Shown piece after piece: positions 34,930 through 44,569 of a DNA stretch of 64,000 bases; position 1 is the stretch's first letter; the number at the start of each line of letters is the position of its first letter. The DNA comes from Plantago major (lineage: Eukaryota; Streptophyta; Magnoliopsida; Lamiales; Plantaginaceae), in NCBI GenBank assembly GCA_026545765.1, contig JAIFAC010000135.1, positions 62,001 through 126,000 of the forward strand, read 5' to 3'. The translations under genes were made by a program, and so were the position numbers. The notes beneath the pieces were generated by a model. That model was not told the origin of the DNA. It saw only the letters and a list, made by a program, of their open reading frames with translations, and did no database searches.

Positions 34930-35560
34930 TTTCATTTCATGACTCACCCAAATCATTTTGATTCCCCTCAACTCCAACTCAGTCTCGTTGTAACCGTGTA
35001 ACAGTCTAATTCTCGAACTAGCTACGAGTAATTCGTCAAGCTGAGAATTTCGAGAAGTAGAAATGTATCTCGATCGATTTTAATATCCAACGTTGTGCAC
35101 CTTAAAAACTACCAGCCAAGCCCCCAAAGATGGTAGAAGAGGAGGAGAAAGAAGGAACATACAAAAGCTATTAATACACACTAAGGTTTTGGTTTTGGGC
35201 TTTGGGTGTAATTCATGGGCTTGGGGCAGAAAGAAATGTTGGGCCAATCAACACATGGGGCCAACATCACAACAAATCCACATTTGGCACAAGATAGTGC
35301 ACGAAGGACGTAGGAACCGAGAACTCATCATAGCCTATCCACATGCACGTTCATGAAAGAATATACAAGTGGAAGTTTGAGTACACACAATGCATACTCT
35401 TGTTAACCTGGACACCGCACACACGGAGCAAGCAATGCAAAGCACAAACGGGGCAAACAATGCAAGACAAGACATAATCATATAAGATCAAAGTTCGAAA
35501 TTATTTAAACAACGCAAGAGTTTGTCAACTGGCAAAGCAAGCACCCTTAGTTCCCATATC
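34930..35560. other. No gene seen
   Basis: Intergenic DNA upstream of the TSJT1-like gene. The 87-codon open frame at 35093-35356 has no recognisable motif and is not called. Confidence 0.4.
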
Positions 35561-35562
35561 AT

Positions 35563-36560
35563 CGAACTAAGCGTGATGCAATTTCAGCCAACTTAATAAT
35601 ACCCTTTTCAACAATATCACGAATGAAATGGAACCTAACATTGATATGTTTAGTTCTATCATAAAACACAGGGTTCTTACAAAGATGAATTGCATATTGA
35701 CTATCAGAAAACACAACTACATTTTATTTAAGAAAAATCAATTTTAGATACAAGACCTTTTAACCACATACCTACTCTGAAATATTCAGTTAGACTAAAT
35801 ACTCATATTCATAGTAAACAAGGCAACAGCCGATAGTAACTGGGATATCCAACTTATGCATGAACCACAAAAGGTAAACACAGTAGATTTTACCATTATC
35901 CCTATCATTTGCATAATTGGAATCAACATAGCCAACAATTTTTTCACCTTCAAAACACTTGGAGAAAGTCAAGTCAACTTCTCAGATAAAATCAAATATC
36001 TCATAAGCCACTGCATGACTTTCCAAAGGCATACCAGGATTTGACATATAATCCCTCCATTTCGAAAAATTGTTACATTTTACTATTTTGCGGTCAACTG
36101 TCTCCGCGTTTGACCACAATTTACTCTTAAACGATATTAATAAATAAATTATTAAAATTATATAATGAAAATTTGGTAATTAAATTTTTATTATATGATT
36201 TTATTAAATTATTCTTATTATCGTTATGAGTAATTCAGCTGAAAAACGATTAATGGCCAATCGAAAATGTAACACTTTCTGCGAAATGGATGGAGTATTA
36301 TAAGCAACTCATAGAATAAGCAAGTTGGTCTAGAACTAAAACCATAAGGTACATGACTTAACTTATATCACTAGAATAAGGCACCTTCTTAATTTTCTCA
36401 ATTTCAGTATCAATCGTGGGAAAGTGATACTTAACACAAAGTGGGAGGCAATGGGCACATTCGTACGACCAAGAGACAACATGTTAAATTCACTCAAAAA
36501 AAATTCAACATATGAAATCTGATTTAACACGGCATATGAAGCCAAGATCCAAACCAATAC
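35563..36560 (-). mobile_element. Fragment of a Ty1/copia pol region, broken, with a nested MITE
   Basis: Minus-strand translation around 35570-35960 resembles the copia RNase H end (a GYVDSNYAND core and a region like the HINVRFHFIRD motif). The sequence from about 36300 to 36560 may be further pol sequence. No LTRs were found. It is an old fossil, clearly broken, and was later hit by a Stowaway-like element. Confidence 0.6.
36050..36297. mobile_element. Stowaway-like MITE inside the copia fragment
   Basis: The left end reads TAATCCCTCCATTTCGAAAA with ATTGTTACATTTT. The right end, read on the other strand, is TACTCCATCCATTTCGCAGA with AAGTGTTACATTTT. The element is about 248 bp with TA at both edges. 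Its termini are close to those of the element at 7382-7616. Confidence 0.85.
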
Positions 36561-37432
36561 CTCAGATCCTCAGCTAGAGGTAAGCATCGGTTCAAAACTT
36601 GACCGGGCTCGATATCGATCATGTCAAATTCTTGAGCCCAATGGTCCGGGTTTGAACCAATCTAGCCTTTTAAAAGCTATAGTGGATGATCGAACTTAAG
36701 AGTTTCGTGGCCACGGTTCTGATCTGTGCGAGACTGCTAGTACTTTGTTTTCTTCCGCAACCCTTTTTTCTTTTTTTGTCTTTTTCCGGTTCAAGTATGC
36801 CGGTGTGTCTTGGTTATTTGACTTATTTCAGTCAATCCTAGTGTCTCTGTACAGTGTTTCCAAATAAGTGTGAATCGTTGAAGATACGAATTTAAAACTA
36901 ACATGATAGGATCCTTTCTGTCACATGCAAATATCTTCCTATATATGGTATATACGATCGAGTACTACTACTATTATATGAAACAATTTTATGGCCACAA
37001 GCAAAGTAACTTTAAACATTAATCAAATTGAAGACTGGGCCATTTAGGAAACAACAAACTAATCGTTATCAAACCACTTTCATGCATATGATTTGATCAT
37101 TACAATATACAAGAACCGCAAAAGGGCAAACTTCCAAAAGCAACACTTTTCTTACTCAATTTATAAACTAAAAGGCCAACCATTAGACATCTTCCAAAAG
37201 CAGAATCTCAGCTGTCATGACGTTGAAGTATTACTACTTCTAATCAAAACTTATTACATACTCAAATTTACAAGTTCTCCCACCTGCCTCAACCAATCCA
37301 TCACTCAACCTTCAAGAATGATTCACATAACATTTCGTGTCACCCCGTGCCATAAGGGCATTTAAAAGTACTTACTAGAGATGTGACCGACTCTCATACA
37401 CAATATAGGTATCAGACGGTGAGAAGTTGTTA
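36561..37432. other. No gene seen
   Basis: Intergenic DNA downstream of the CBSX5-like gene. The 90-codon open frame at 37093-37365 has no recognisable similarity. Confidence 0.4.
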
Positions 37433-38713
37433 TTAGATGACAGGTTCCAAATTTTGGTGAAAAACTTGCAAAATGTTGGCAAAAGTAACAATCCCACCAC
37501 ATTGCAGTCGTCTTCATCAATTACCCAAACGTAATTCACACGGTGTGTGATCGCTTGAATCATAACGGCCACTAAAGAACTCCCAGGATAACAAACGATG
37601 GCCTCGGCCCTTCTCATCATACGTGCCGAATAACTACCTGATCTACTATGACGACCGCACCTTGTGGGAGGCGGAATCTCCTCGTAATTAATCTCTAACT
37701 CTTCCAATAACCCCGGAGATTTCTCTCCTTCAACCTTGATTTCACAATCCTCATAATTTCCTCAGGTGGGTCCGCAGAGTCAATGTAGGCCATAAGGTCA
37801 CCAGCTGAGAGGGTAGTAATTGCAGCTGCTGCCATCTCATCACAGAACGCAAGTGCAATCGGAGAAATCTCTCCTATTAGCGCCCTTCTTCATCAGTTAC
37901 TGCCACCGAAGTTTGATTAGCCGCCGATAGAGAAATGTCGTTGATTGCTAATGAAGCAGGGGAATCGTAGTTAATTGACAAGAATTCCTGGCTAATGATC
38001 CCAAGTGAGTCGATTGAAAGTGTGGGAATCGGTGAGAATAGCCCAATCGAGCTCAGGAGGAACTTAACAACATCTTCTTGCGTTAGCCAGCAGAATTCTT
38101 GGCCTTTGTGATTAGTTGTTGTGCAGATTGATTTTTGTAGCTGTTTTCTCTTGCAGCTTTTTATAGGAACCACCAAGTTTTGAGCACCTTGGAGCATCAG
38201 ATGTATCGCCTCAAGTAAGCTACAAATTCACATTCAAATAATATTTCAGTATTGATCTGAAAATAGAGCATTCAGATTTTATAAAAACAGAGCATTTCTG
38301 AATTAATCGAAAAAACAGAGTAGAAACAGAGCATACAAAAACAGAACAGAAACAGAGCATGTGAAAGAAATAAATGATACTGCTACTACTATACCTGAAA
38401 GTGGGTTCAACTTGGGTGACAAGGGGCTTAGATTTTGACAGCAAAACAGAGAGCGGAGAGTTGAATGCCAGAGTGGGAGAAGTTAAGTTGTCTTTTTTGC
38501 AGAGAAAAGTTGTGATATCCACCATAGACAGCTTCCCAATACATAAGCAGTCTTTGTTGGATGAGAGATGGTCGCAATTCCAGATGCTGATAGAGGTATC
38601 GTCCACGGATTTGAGGGCGGAGAGGGCTTGGGCCACCGTGGCGGAGGAGGAGGGAGCGGCGGCTTTCCAAGGCAGAGATCAGCAACTTGGTAACCCAACA
38701 ACTGAACTGCCAT
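37433..38713 (-). CDS. CBSX5: CBS-domain protein, CBSX5-like
   Basis: Two exons on the minus strand: 38395-38713 (from MAVQLLGYQVADLCLGKPPL) and 37433-38219. The N-terminal YQVADLCLGKPPL, then AQALSALKSVDDTSISIWNC, LLEAIHLMLQGAQNLVVPI, FCWLTQEDVVKFLL and the C-terminal SSLVAVMIQAITHRVNYVWVIDEDD...VTFANIL form the CBS-domain pairs of plant CBSX5. CBSX proteins are thought to sense adenosine ligands; the targets of CBSX5 are unclear. Four single-base deletions break the frame, near 38651-38656, 37876-37882, 37707-37711 and 37489-37492. Three lie in or beside short runs of one base. Adding four bases gives exactly 370 codons including the stop (Arabidopsis, from memory, 391 residues). It is either a recent pseudogene or, more likely, consensus error. 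Confidence 0.88.
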
Positions 38714-38836
38714 TGGAGTTTTGAAAGTGAGGACTTGGGAAATTTGATAGAAAGTGAGAGCAACAAAAAGTTGTTCAAATAAAAATGGGAGAGGACTAGT
38801 AAAGTATAGTAGTGTAGCAGTCATGTGTGTGAGGGT

Positions 38837-38846
38837 GTATTTATTG
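38837..38846 (-). promoter_or_regulatory. Probable TATA box of the CBSX5-like gene
   Basis: CAATAAATAC on the minus strand lies about 125 bases upstream of the start codon. It is a fair TATA-like match at a plausible distance. Confidence 0.35.
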
Positions 38847-39514
38847 AGTTATGGGAGTAGAAGACACTGTGTGTGGGCAATCATACTTTGTAGCAGGTGT
38901 GGAAAACATTTTTTAATTTAATACACTTAATATATGAATAAAAGTGTCTGGCGATGCTACATCTTGAAACAATTAACCAGGACATTATGTTGTCAGCTAA
39001 TTATGTGTTTTAATATGACAAATTACAAATGTTTAGTGTGATAGTATATATTTTGATTTTGATTGATAAATGATTTTATTAACAAGATAGTCTGCTGCAA
39101 GTTATCGAAAGCTTATTTAAATAACATTTATATCTGGCGTATAGATATATCTTGTTAAGAAAAGCATTCATATTATAGTAAAAAACATCTACTATTGTTA
39201 ACAATATTGCTATTTTGGCATAAACAAAAAATGTTTTTGTTAACACCATAGATGTTTTTATTAAGGGAGAATTACCAAAATAAATCACTATAGCAAAACC
39301 ATTGCAAAAAAAACCCATTCGCTGAAACAGGCCATTCTAATTTAAAACAACTGTGATCGGACGAAAATACTCCTCACTTTCACCTACATCTTCCCCTTCC
39401 TCTGCTCCCTTACTAATCATCCTCACCATCTCAGATCTGCTTCTTCTTCTTCTTCACCAAACAACAACTTTACTCTTCTTCTTCTTTACCAAATCGTCCT
39501 CTCATTTTTCCACC

Positions 39515-39676
39515 ATGGATTTCGATTTCGAGAGCTTCAACACTGCCGTTGCACCGTCGGAGGAGGGCGAGGATTTGGAATTGAAACCGCCATTCTGGAA
39601 TTGTCCGGTGGAAGAAGGCGTCATATTCGATGATGAGATCCTGTTATGTGGCACCTTTCACTTTTCTATTTTATGA
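39515..39676 (+). CDS. Short open frame in the MULE, possible captured gene piece
   Basis: The frame MDFDFESFNTAVAPSEEGEDLELKP...FWNCPVEEGVIFDDEILLCG is locally GC-richer than its surroundings and has coding-like character. A CT-rich, leader-like stretch with CTTCTT repeats (39430-39510) precedes it. I do not recognise the protein. Pack-MULEs often carry first exons of host genes with their leaders, which would fit. It ends with TTTCACTTTTCTATTTTATG after 54 codons counted from this ATG. Confidence 0.35.
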   Translation: MDFDFESFNTAVAPSEEGEDLELKPPFWNCPVEEGVIFDDEILLCGTFHFSIL

Positions 39677-39759
39677 ATGAAATGCTCCTTAGTGTCCGTC
39701 TATATTGCGGTGGCATGTTATGACAATGCCCTATGAAATTAAATTCTGACTACTTTTCT

Positions 39760-41390
39760 TTGGTTTGATTAGTTTCACACTAGTTTCACAACAACTTTTC
39801 TTTGATTTGATTAGTTTGAGCAACTTTTGTTGGTTTCAGTTAGTTTCACAGCAACTTTTGCCGGTTTTAGTTAGTTTCACGACAACTTTTCTTTGGTTTG
39901 ATTAATTTCTGACTACTTTTGTTGTTTCAGTTAGTTTCAAAGCTACTTTTTCTGGTTTCAATTAGTTTCACTGACAACTTTTCTTTGGTTTGATTAGTTT
40001 CACAGCCACTTTTGCTCATTTCAGTTAGTTTCACATCAACGTTTGCTGGTTTCAGTTAGTTTCACAGCTACTTTTGCTGGTTTCAATTAATTTCACAGCA
40101 ACTTTTGCTGGTTTCAGTTAGTTTCACAACCACTTTAGATCGTTTCAGTTAGTTTCACAGCTACTTTTGCTGGTTTCAATTAGTTTCTGACTACTTTTCT
40201 TTGGTTTGATTAGTTTCTGACCACTTTTGCTCGTTTGATTAGTTTCTGACAACTTTTCTTTGGTTTGATTAGTTTCATAGTAAATTCTAAAACCACAAGG
40301 GAATGGTGAACCCCTAAATCAACTGAATTTGAAAACACCCTCCGGAAGCTACGGTCTTAATTAGGGTTTAGGACGGGTCCAGGGACCCTCCTGGACCCGT
40401 CCTAAGCGCTAAACCCTAATTAAGCGGTTGTCGGGCCTACAACGTTAGTTTCAGGCCCACTAAAGTTAGTTTCAGGGTCATTAAGCTTAGTTTCAAGTCT
40501 ATTCTAGCTAGTTTCAGGAACTCAGAAGTTAGTTTCATGTTCATTAATGTTAGTTTCAGGTTCACTAAAAGTTAGTTTCAGGTTCATTAAGCTAGTTTCA
40601 GGAACTCAGAAGTTAGATTCAGGTGCCTTTATATTAGTTTGAATGCCTTTGAAGTTAGTTTGGTGCCTTTATATTAGTTTAGTGCCTTTGAAGTTAGTTT
40701 GAGTGCCTTTATATTAGTTTCAAGATCTTTTATGTTGGTTTGAACCACAAAATCTGGTTTGAACCACAAAACACAGTTTGAGGTCATTAAGCTAGTTTGA
40801 GAACTCGAAGTTAGTTTCATGTTCATTAATGTTAGTTTCAGGTTCACTAAAAGTTAGTTTCAGGTTTATTAAGCTAGTTTCAGGAACTCAGAAGTTAGTT
40901 TCATGTTCATTAATGTTAGTTTTAGAAGTTAAAAGTTAGTTTCATGTTCATTAAAGTTAGTTTGAACTTCGAAAGTTAGTTTCATGTTCATTAAAGTTAG
41001 TTTGGGAACTTAGAAAGTTAGTTTGGGTTCCATCACACAACACAAAATGAAAAATTCTAAAAAACAAAACACATAAAAGAATGTAAACAATGTTAGTTTC
41101 AAGAATCTTTTACATTAGTTTGACATCATTAGTATTAGTTTGATGCTTCGAAAAGTTAGTTTCGGGTTCATTAAAGTTAGTTTGAAACTTCGGAAGTTAG
41201 TTTTTGTTCATTAATGTTAGTTTCTAGGCGACAATGTTAGTTTGAACAAAATACAACATAAGTATTAGTTTGAAACTTCGGAAGTTAGGTTCTTATTCAT
41301 TAAAGTTAGTTTGAGGATCTCATAAAGTTAGTTTGAGTTCATTAAAGTTAGTTTCATGTTCATTAAAGTTAGTTTGGTTCCACAACCTGA
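39760..41390. repeat. Degenerate TTAGTTTCA/TTAGTTTGA tandem arrays in the MULE
   Basis: Two arrays. In 39760-40290 units of about 30-33 bp read like CAGTTAGTTTCACAGCTACT followed by TTTGCTGGTTT. In 40430-41390 units of about 22-30 bp read like TTCATTAAAGTTAGTTTGAG or AACTCAGAAGTTAGTTTCA. TTAGTTT occurs some dozens of times. Unit length varies, so expansion was irregular. There are no long open frames. Confidence 0.9.
40356..40424. repeat. 69-bp palindrome with telomere-like motifs
   Basis: CTTAATTAGGGTTTA then GGACGGGTCCAGG is mirrored by CCTGGACCCGTCC then TAAACCCTAATTAAG, around a short central loop (one arm has four extra bases). The arms contain TTAGGGTTTAGG and its complement, which match the plant telomere repeat TTTAGGG. 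A stable hairpin is expected. It lies between the two TTAGTTT arrays. Confidence 0.9.
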
Positions 41391-42037
41391 CATAAAAGGA
41401 AAAATTCTAAAAACAAAAAAACGAAAATAATGTACAAAACAAAAACACGAAAATAATCAAACCATGAAATCCATGTAAGCGAGAAGAAAATAGGTGAAAA
41501 TAGCAGAGAGATGAGGAAGAAAGGGTCTTTGGAGGAAGAAAGCGTGGAGGAGAAAGCGAGAGAAAATAAAAAGCAAGTCCGTACTAATCCGTATAAAGCG
41601 AAGAAAATAGGTGAAAATAGCAAAGAGAGATGAGGAAGAAAGGATCTTTGGAGGAAGAAAGGATCTTTGGAGGAATAAGAAAGGAATAAGGGTATTTTGG
41701 AAAAAGCAGGAAAGGAATTAGAGCCGAGAAAATAGAATGGTCTTTTTTGCAATACTTTTTTGAGTGGTCCTTTTTATGCCGGCCACAAAGTGGTCATATA
41801 TGCAATTTCCTATTTTATTAATAATATATTTTAAATCTTAAGATAAGTTATGTAGAATTGGTCTAGAAGATTTTCTCCAACAAAATAAGAAAATTTGAAA
41901 TATTATATTATATTATTTAGATGAAGAATTAATAAAATTATAAAAATTGGCATTGAGTGAAAAATTGAAAATTTCGGTACTCTTTACATCTCAGAACAAA
42001 TCTATGTTTCATTTGGGGAATGGAAGTTAACCAGAAA

Positions 42038-43528
42038 AACAAAGTCCTTTAAGAGACGGTCTCTAGATAATTAATCTAGATACGTCCTATGTTATTGATG
42101 TGACCAACTTTGTGTATTTTCTGTAGGCCATGATCGTGTTTTTGAGATATTACGATTTAAGACCAAAAGCGGCATAATTGTACCAAATCGAGGCGAAACA
42201 AATATGCGGATTGACCATTGCAAGGAGTTGAGGTCAAAATATGTCATCGACCAACCGATGCGAAGATAATTGAAGATCTGACAACTTTGTAGAAGACCAC
42301 TTTTCGAGAAGCGAAGTTACAAAATTGAAATTGAAGCGAAGAAAAGCAGTTGAAGGCGCAAACATCGAGATGGCGGTCCACAAGGGACATGAAGGCTATG
42401 CAGTCCTGGCGACCATGATCAAGCTGTTTTTAAAACATTTCCCAACTGTCGGTAGAGTCCGCCTTCCTAAACCTTCCTTATTGAAGAATGGCGGCCAGAG
42501 CTCGATTTCCACGCTATAAATAAGACCTCAGGGGTCTCATAATTCTACACCGCTCTGGCGGCTCTCACGAGAGAGAACCGGTCCTCGGGAAGTGAAACCC
42601 CAAAACCATTGGCGTCGAGGCACCGGAAGGAAACCACAGAAGTCGGCAAGAAGAAGACATCGGAGACTAAGCTTCTTCTTCCTTTTCTTCCTAGTTTTCT
42701 ATTTACATTCTAGAATACTATGGTAGCTAACTTTCTTTTGTAAAGGCAAACCACCGTAACTCTGCTTTTACTATTCTTTCTATACCGTGATATATTAATG
42801 AATTAGTTTTAAAATGTAATTAGTGCTTGTTCTTTATTAAATCCGAGCTTTTTATGTAGAAATCCTTCTACTCGACTTGGTAACGGATTATACATTATCT
42901 GTATGATTTTTGAAAAGCGTGACGAGATATTGTGTTGAGTGACACAACACATTGTTGGTAAGTGAAGGTGTCTGGATTAACTCGACTTAATCTTTTTGCA
43001 TGTTTCTTTCTTTGCATGTAGGCGGCTAATCGTTGTTTGATTCTAAGTAGTTGGGAGTAGCATAGCGAGAGGAAGTCGGGGATCCTTACGCTTCACACCA
43101 TCAAATACAACAAAACAATTAGGGTTTATTGTGATTTAATTAATGCATGTGATCAATATGTTTATTTTACAATTTATAAGCGTTATTTGCTTGTTCCTAT
43201 GCTAAGTGTCCGTGGAGAACGACATCCAGACAACTTTCCGCTATAAGCGTGGATTTGATGACTTAGACTTATAAATTTAATCTTAATTGTATTTAGGGAT
43301 TCTGGTTGTACAGCGAAAAGCGAAATCTCGAGTGCACATTAGTTATCAATAAAATCATTCATGTTATTAATCAAAACATCTATGTTGTTAATGAAATAAG
43401 TCTTTGTGTAATATGAAAAACAATGTTGAGAACATGAGTGTTTGATTAATAACATCGATTATTTTTTTGACAATATAAATCCGCCTCTAGATAGATTATC
43501 TAGAGACAGTCTCTCAGGAGACTTAGTC
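42038..43528. mobile_element. Second Mutator-like element, 1.5 kb, with 9-bp target duplication
   Basis: Perfect 9-bp direct repeats AACCAGAAA flank it (42029-42037 and 43529-43537). The terminal inverted repeats are clear: AAGAGACGGTCTCTAGATAA at the left and GAGAGACTGTCTCTAGATAA on the other strand at the right, continuing into TCTAGA. There is no transposase. The interior has a TATAAATAAG box (about 42516) followed by a C/T-rich leader-like stretch and could be a captured promoter or old LTR piece. The 64-codon frame at 42325-42519 is not recognised. Confidence 0.8.
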
Positions 43529-43539
43529 AACCAGAAATG

Positions 43540-44298
43540 AGAAAATTAATTTATTATTTCACCTTTAAATAATATTCAATCTTCCATTTTACCTTATGTT
43601 GTGACAAATAAAGCAAGCGGTGAGATCGATAAACTAGTATATTTAAATTTATGTCTATAAAAACTAACTAGCTAACCGACCGCTAACATCACAATACTCC
43701 AACCTATTATATAATACTACCATATACATTTACAATCTGAGAGATAATATTATTTTTTGTACTTTTCATGTTTTCGATGTTTGGTTGTGCGTTCTTGATT
43801 CTCATGTTTTTAGGTGAAAATCGTGAGGAAGAGCGATGATTTTGTGTACAATTTCAATGTGAATCCGGAGGTCGTATTCCTATACGAGTATTTTAAGGGT
43901 CAATACACCATTTGAATACATTTGAGTGGCATTTGGAGGCCACGAGTTCGAATCCTGAAAAAAATCGGAGTTTTGGCTAATTCACAGTCGGTCGCGACCA
44001 CTTTCCTAATACCTGTCGCGTCCAGAACTTACGAACGCTCAATAGTGGAAATTTTGGAGCCGGCCGCGTCCAGATTTCCTAAATTGGCCGCAGCCGGTTA
44101 TCAGATTTGGCGGAAGACTTTATATATACATTTTTCTTCTTCTATTTAATCATTCATAACTCATTCCGAACCTAATTTTTGGCTAAAAACCCTAGGTTTT
44201 CTCTTGTACTCTTGGGGATTTAGCTATTGGCTGGCTTGTAATCGTGTGATTGATCCACAAATTCATATTCGAAGGTTAGAGACACAATCTTTATTTCA
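43540..44298. other. No gene seen
   Basis: Intergenic DNA. An open frame at 43922-44149 includes GAGTTCGAATCC, which looks like a tRNA/SINE B box, but no matching A box or tail was found, so nothing is called. Confidence 0.4.
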
Positions 44299-44569
44299 TA
44301 CTCTCTCCGTCCCGCTAATCTAGTCTAGTATTCCTTTTATGGTTGTCTCGTTAATCTAGTCCGGTTCCAAAAATAGCAAAAAAAAAAAAAAATACACCCA
44401 CTAACTCCATTATCTTTCATACTTTTTTCATTCTTTATCATCTATCTCTTTCTTATCTCTCATACTTTCTCCATTCTTTATCATTTATCTCTCCAATAAC
44501 AAACAATAAACAATTGGTTTTCTTAAGAAATCTTGAAAAGAAAGTGAACTATAATGTCGGGACGGAGTA
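44299..44569. mobile_element. Stowaway-like MITE
   Basis: The left end is TACTCTCTCCGTCCCGCTAA with TCTAGTC. The right end, on the other strand, is TACTCCGTCCCGACATTATA with GTTCAC. It is 270 bp, non-coding, with TA edges and AT-rich interior (poly-A near 44380). Confidence 0.75.

Larger units (their letters stand above)
39265..41812. mobile_element. Mutator-like element (MULE) with 9-bp target duplication, 2.5 kb
   Basis: A perfect 9-bp direct repeat TTTTATTAA flanks the element (39256-39264 and 41813-41821), the hallmark of Mutator transposons. The ends are similar in inverted orientation: GGGAGAATTACCAAAATAAA at the left and TAGGAAATTGCATATATGAC on the other strand at the right, both going on into TTGCAAAAAA and CCATTCTA-like words. 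There is no transposase. The interior holds a short open gene-like piece, two long degenerate tandem arrays and a telomere-motif palindrome. This makes it a non-autonomous, Pack-MULE-like element. Confidence 0.8.

Noticed and set aside
37093-37365. 90-codon plus-strand open frame
   Set aside because: No similarity and biased composition; probably chance.
43940-43965. GAGTTCGAATCC, a B-box-like word of a possible SINE or tRNA
   Set aside because: No matching A box, no cloverleaf and no 3' tail could be found. Similar lone words at about 17445 and 45515 were rejected for the same reason.
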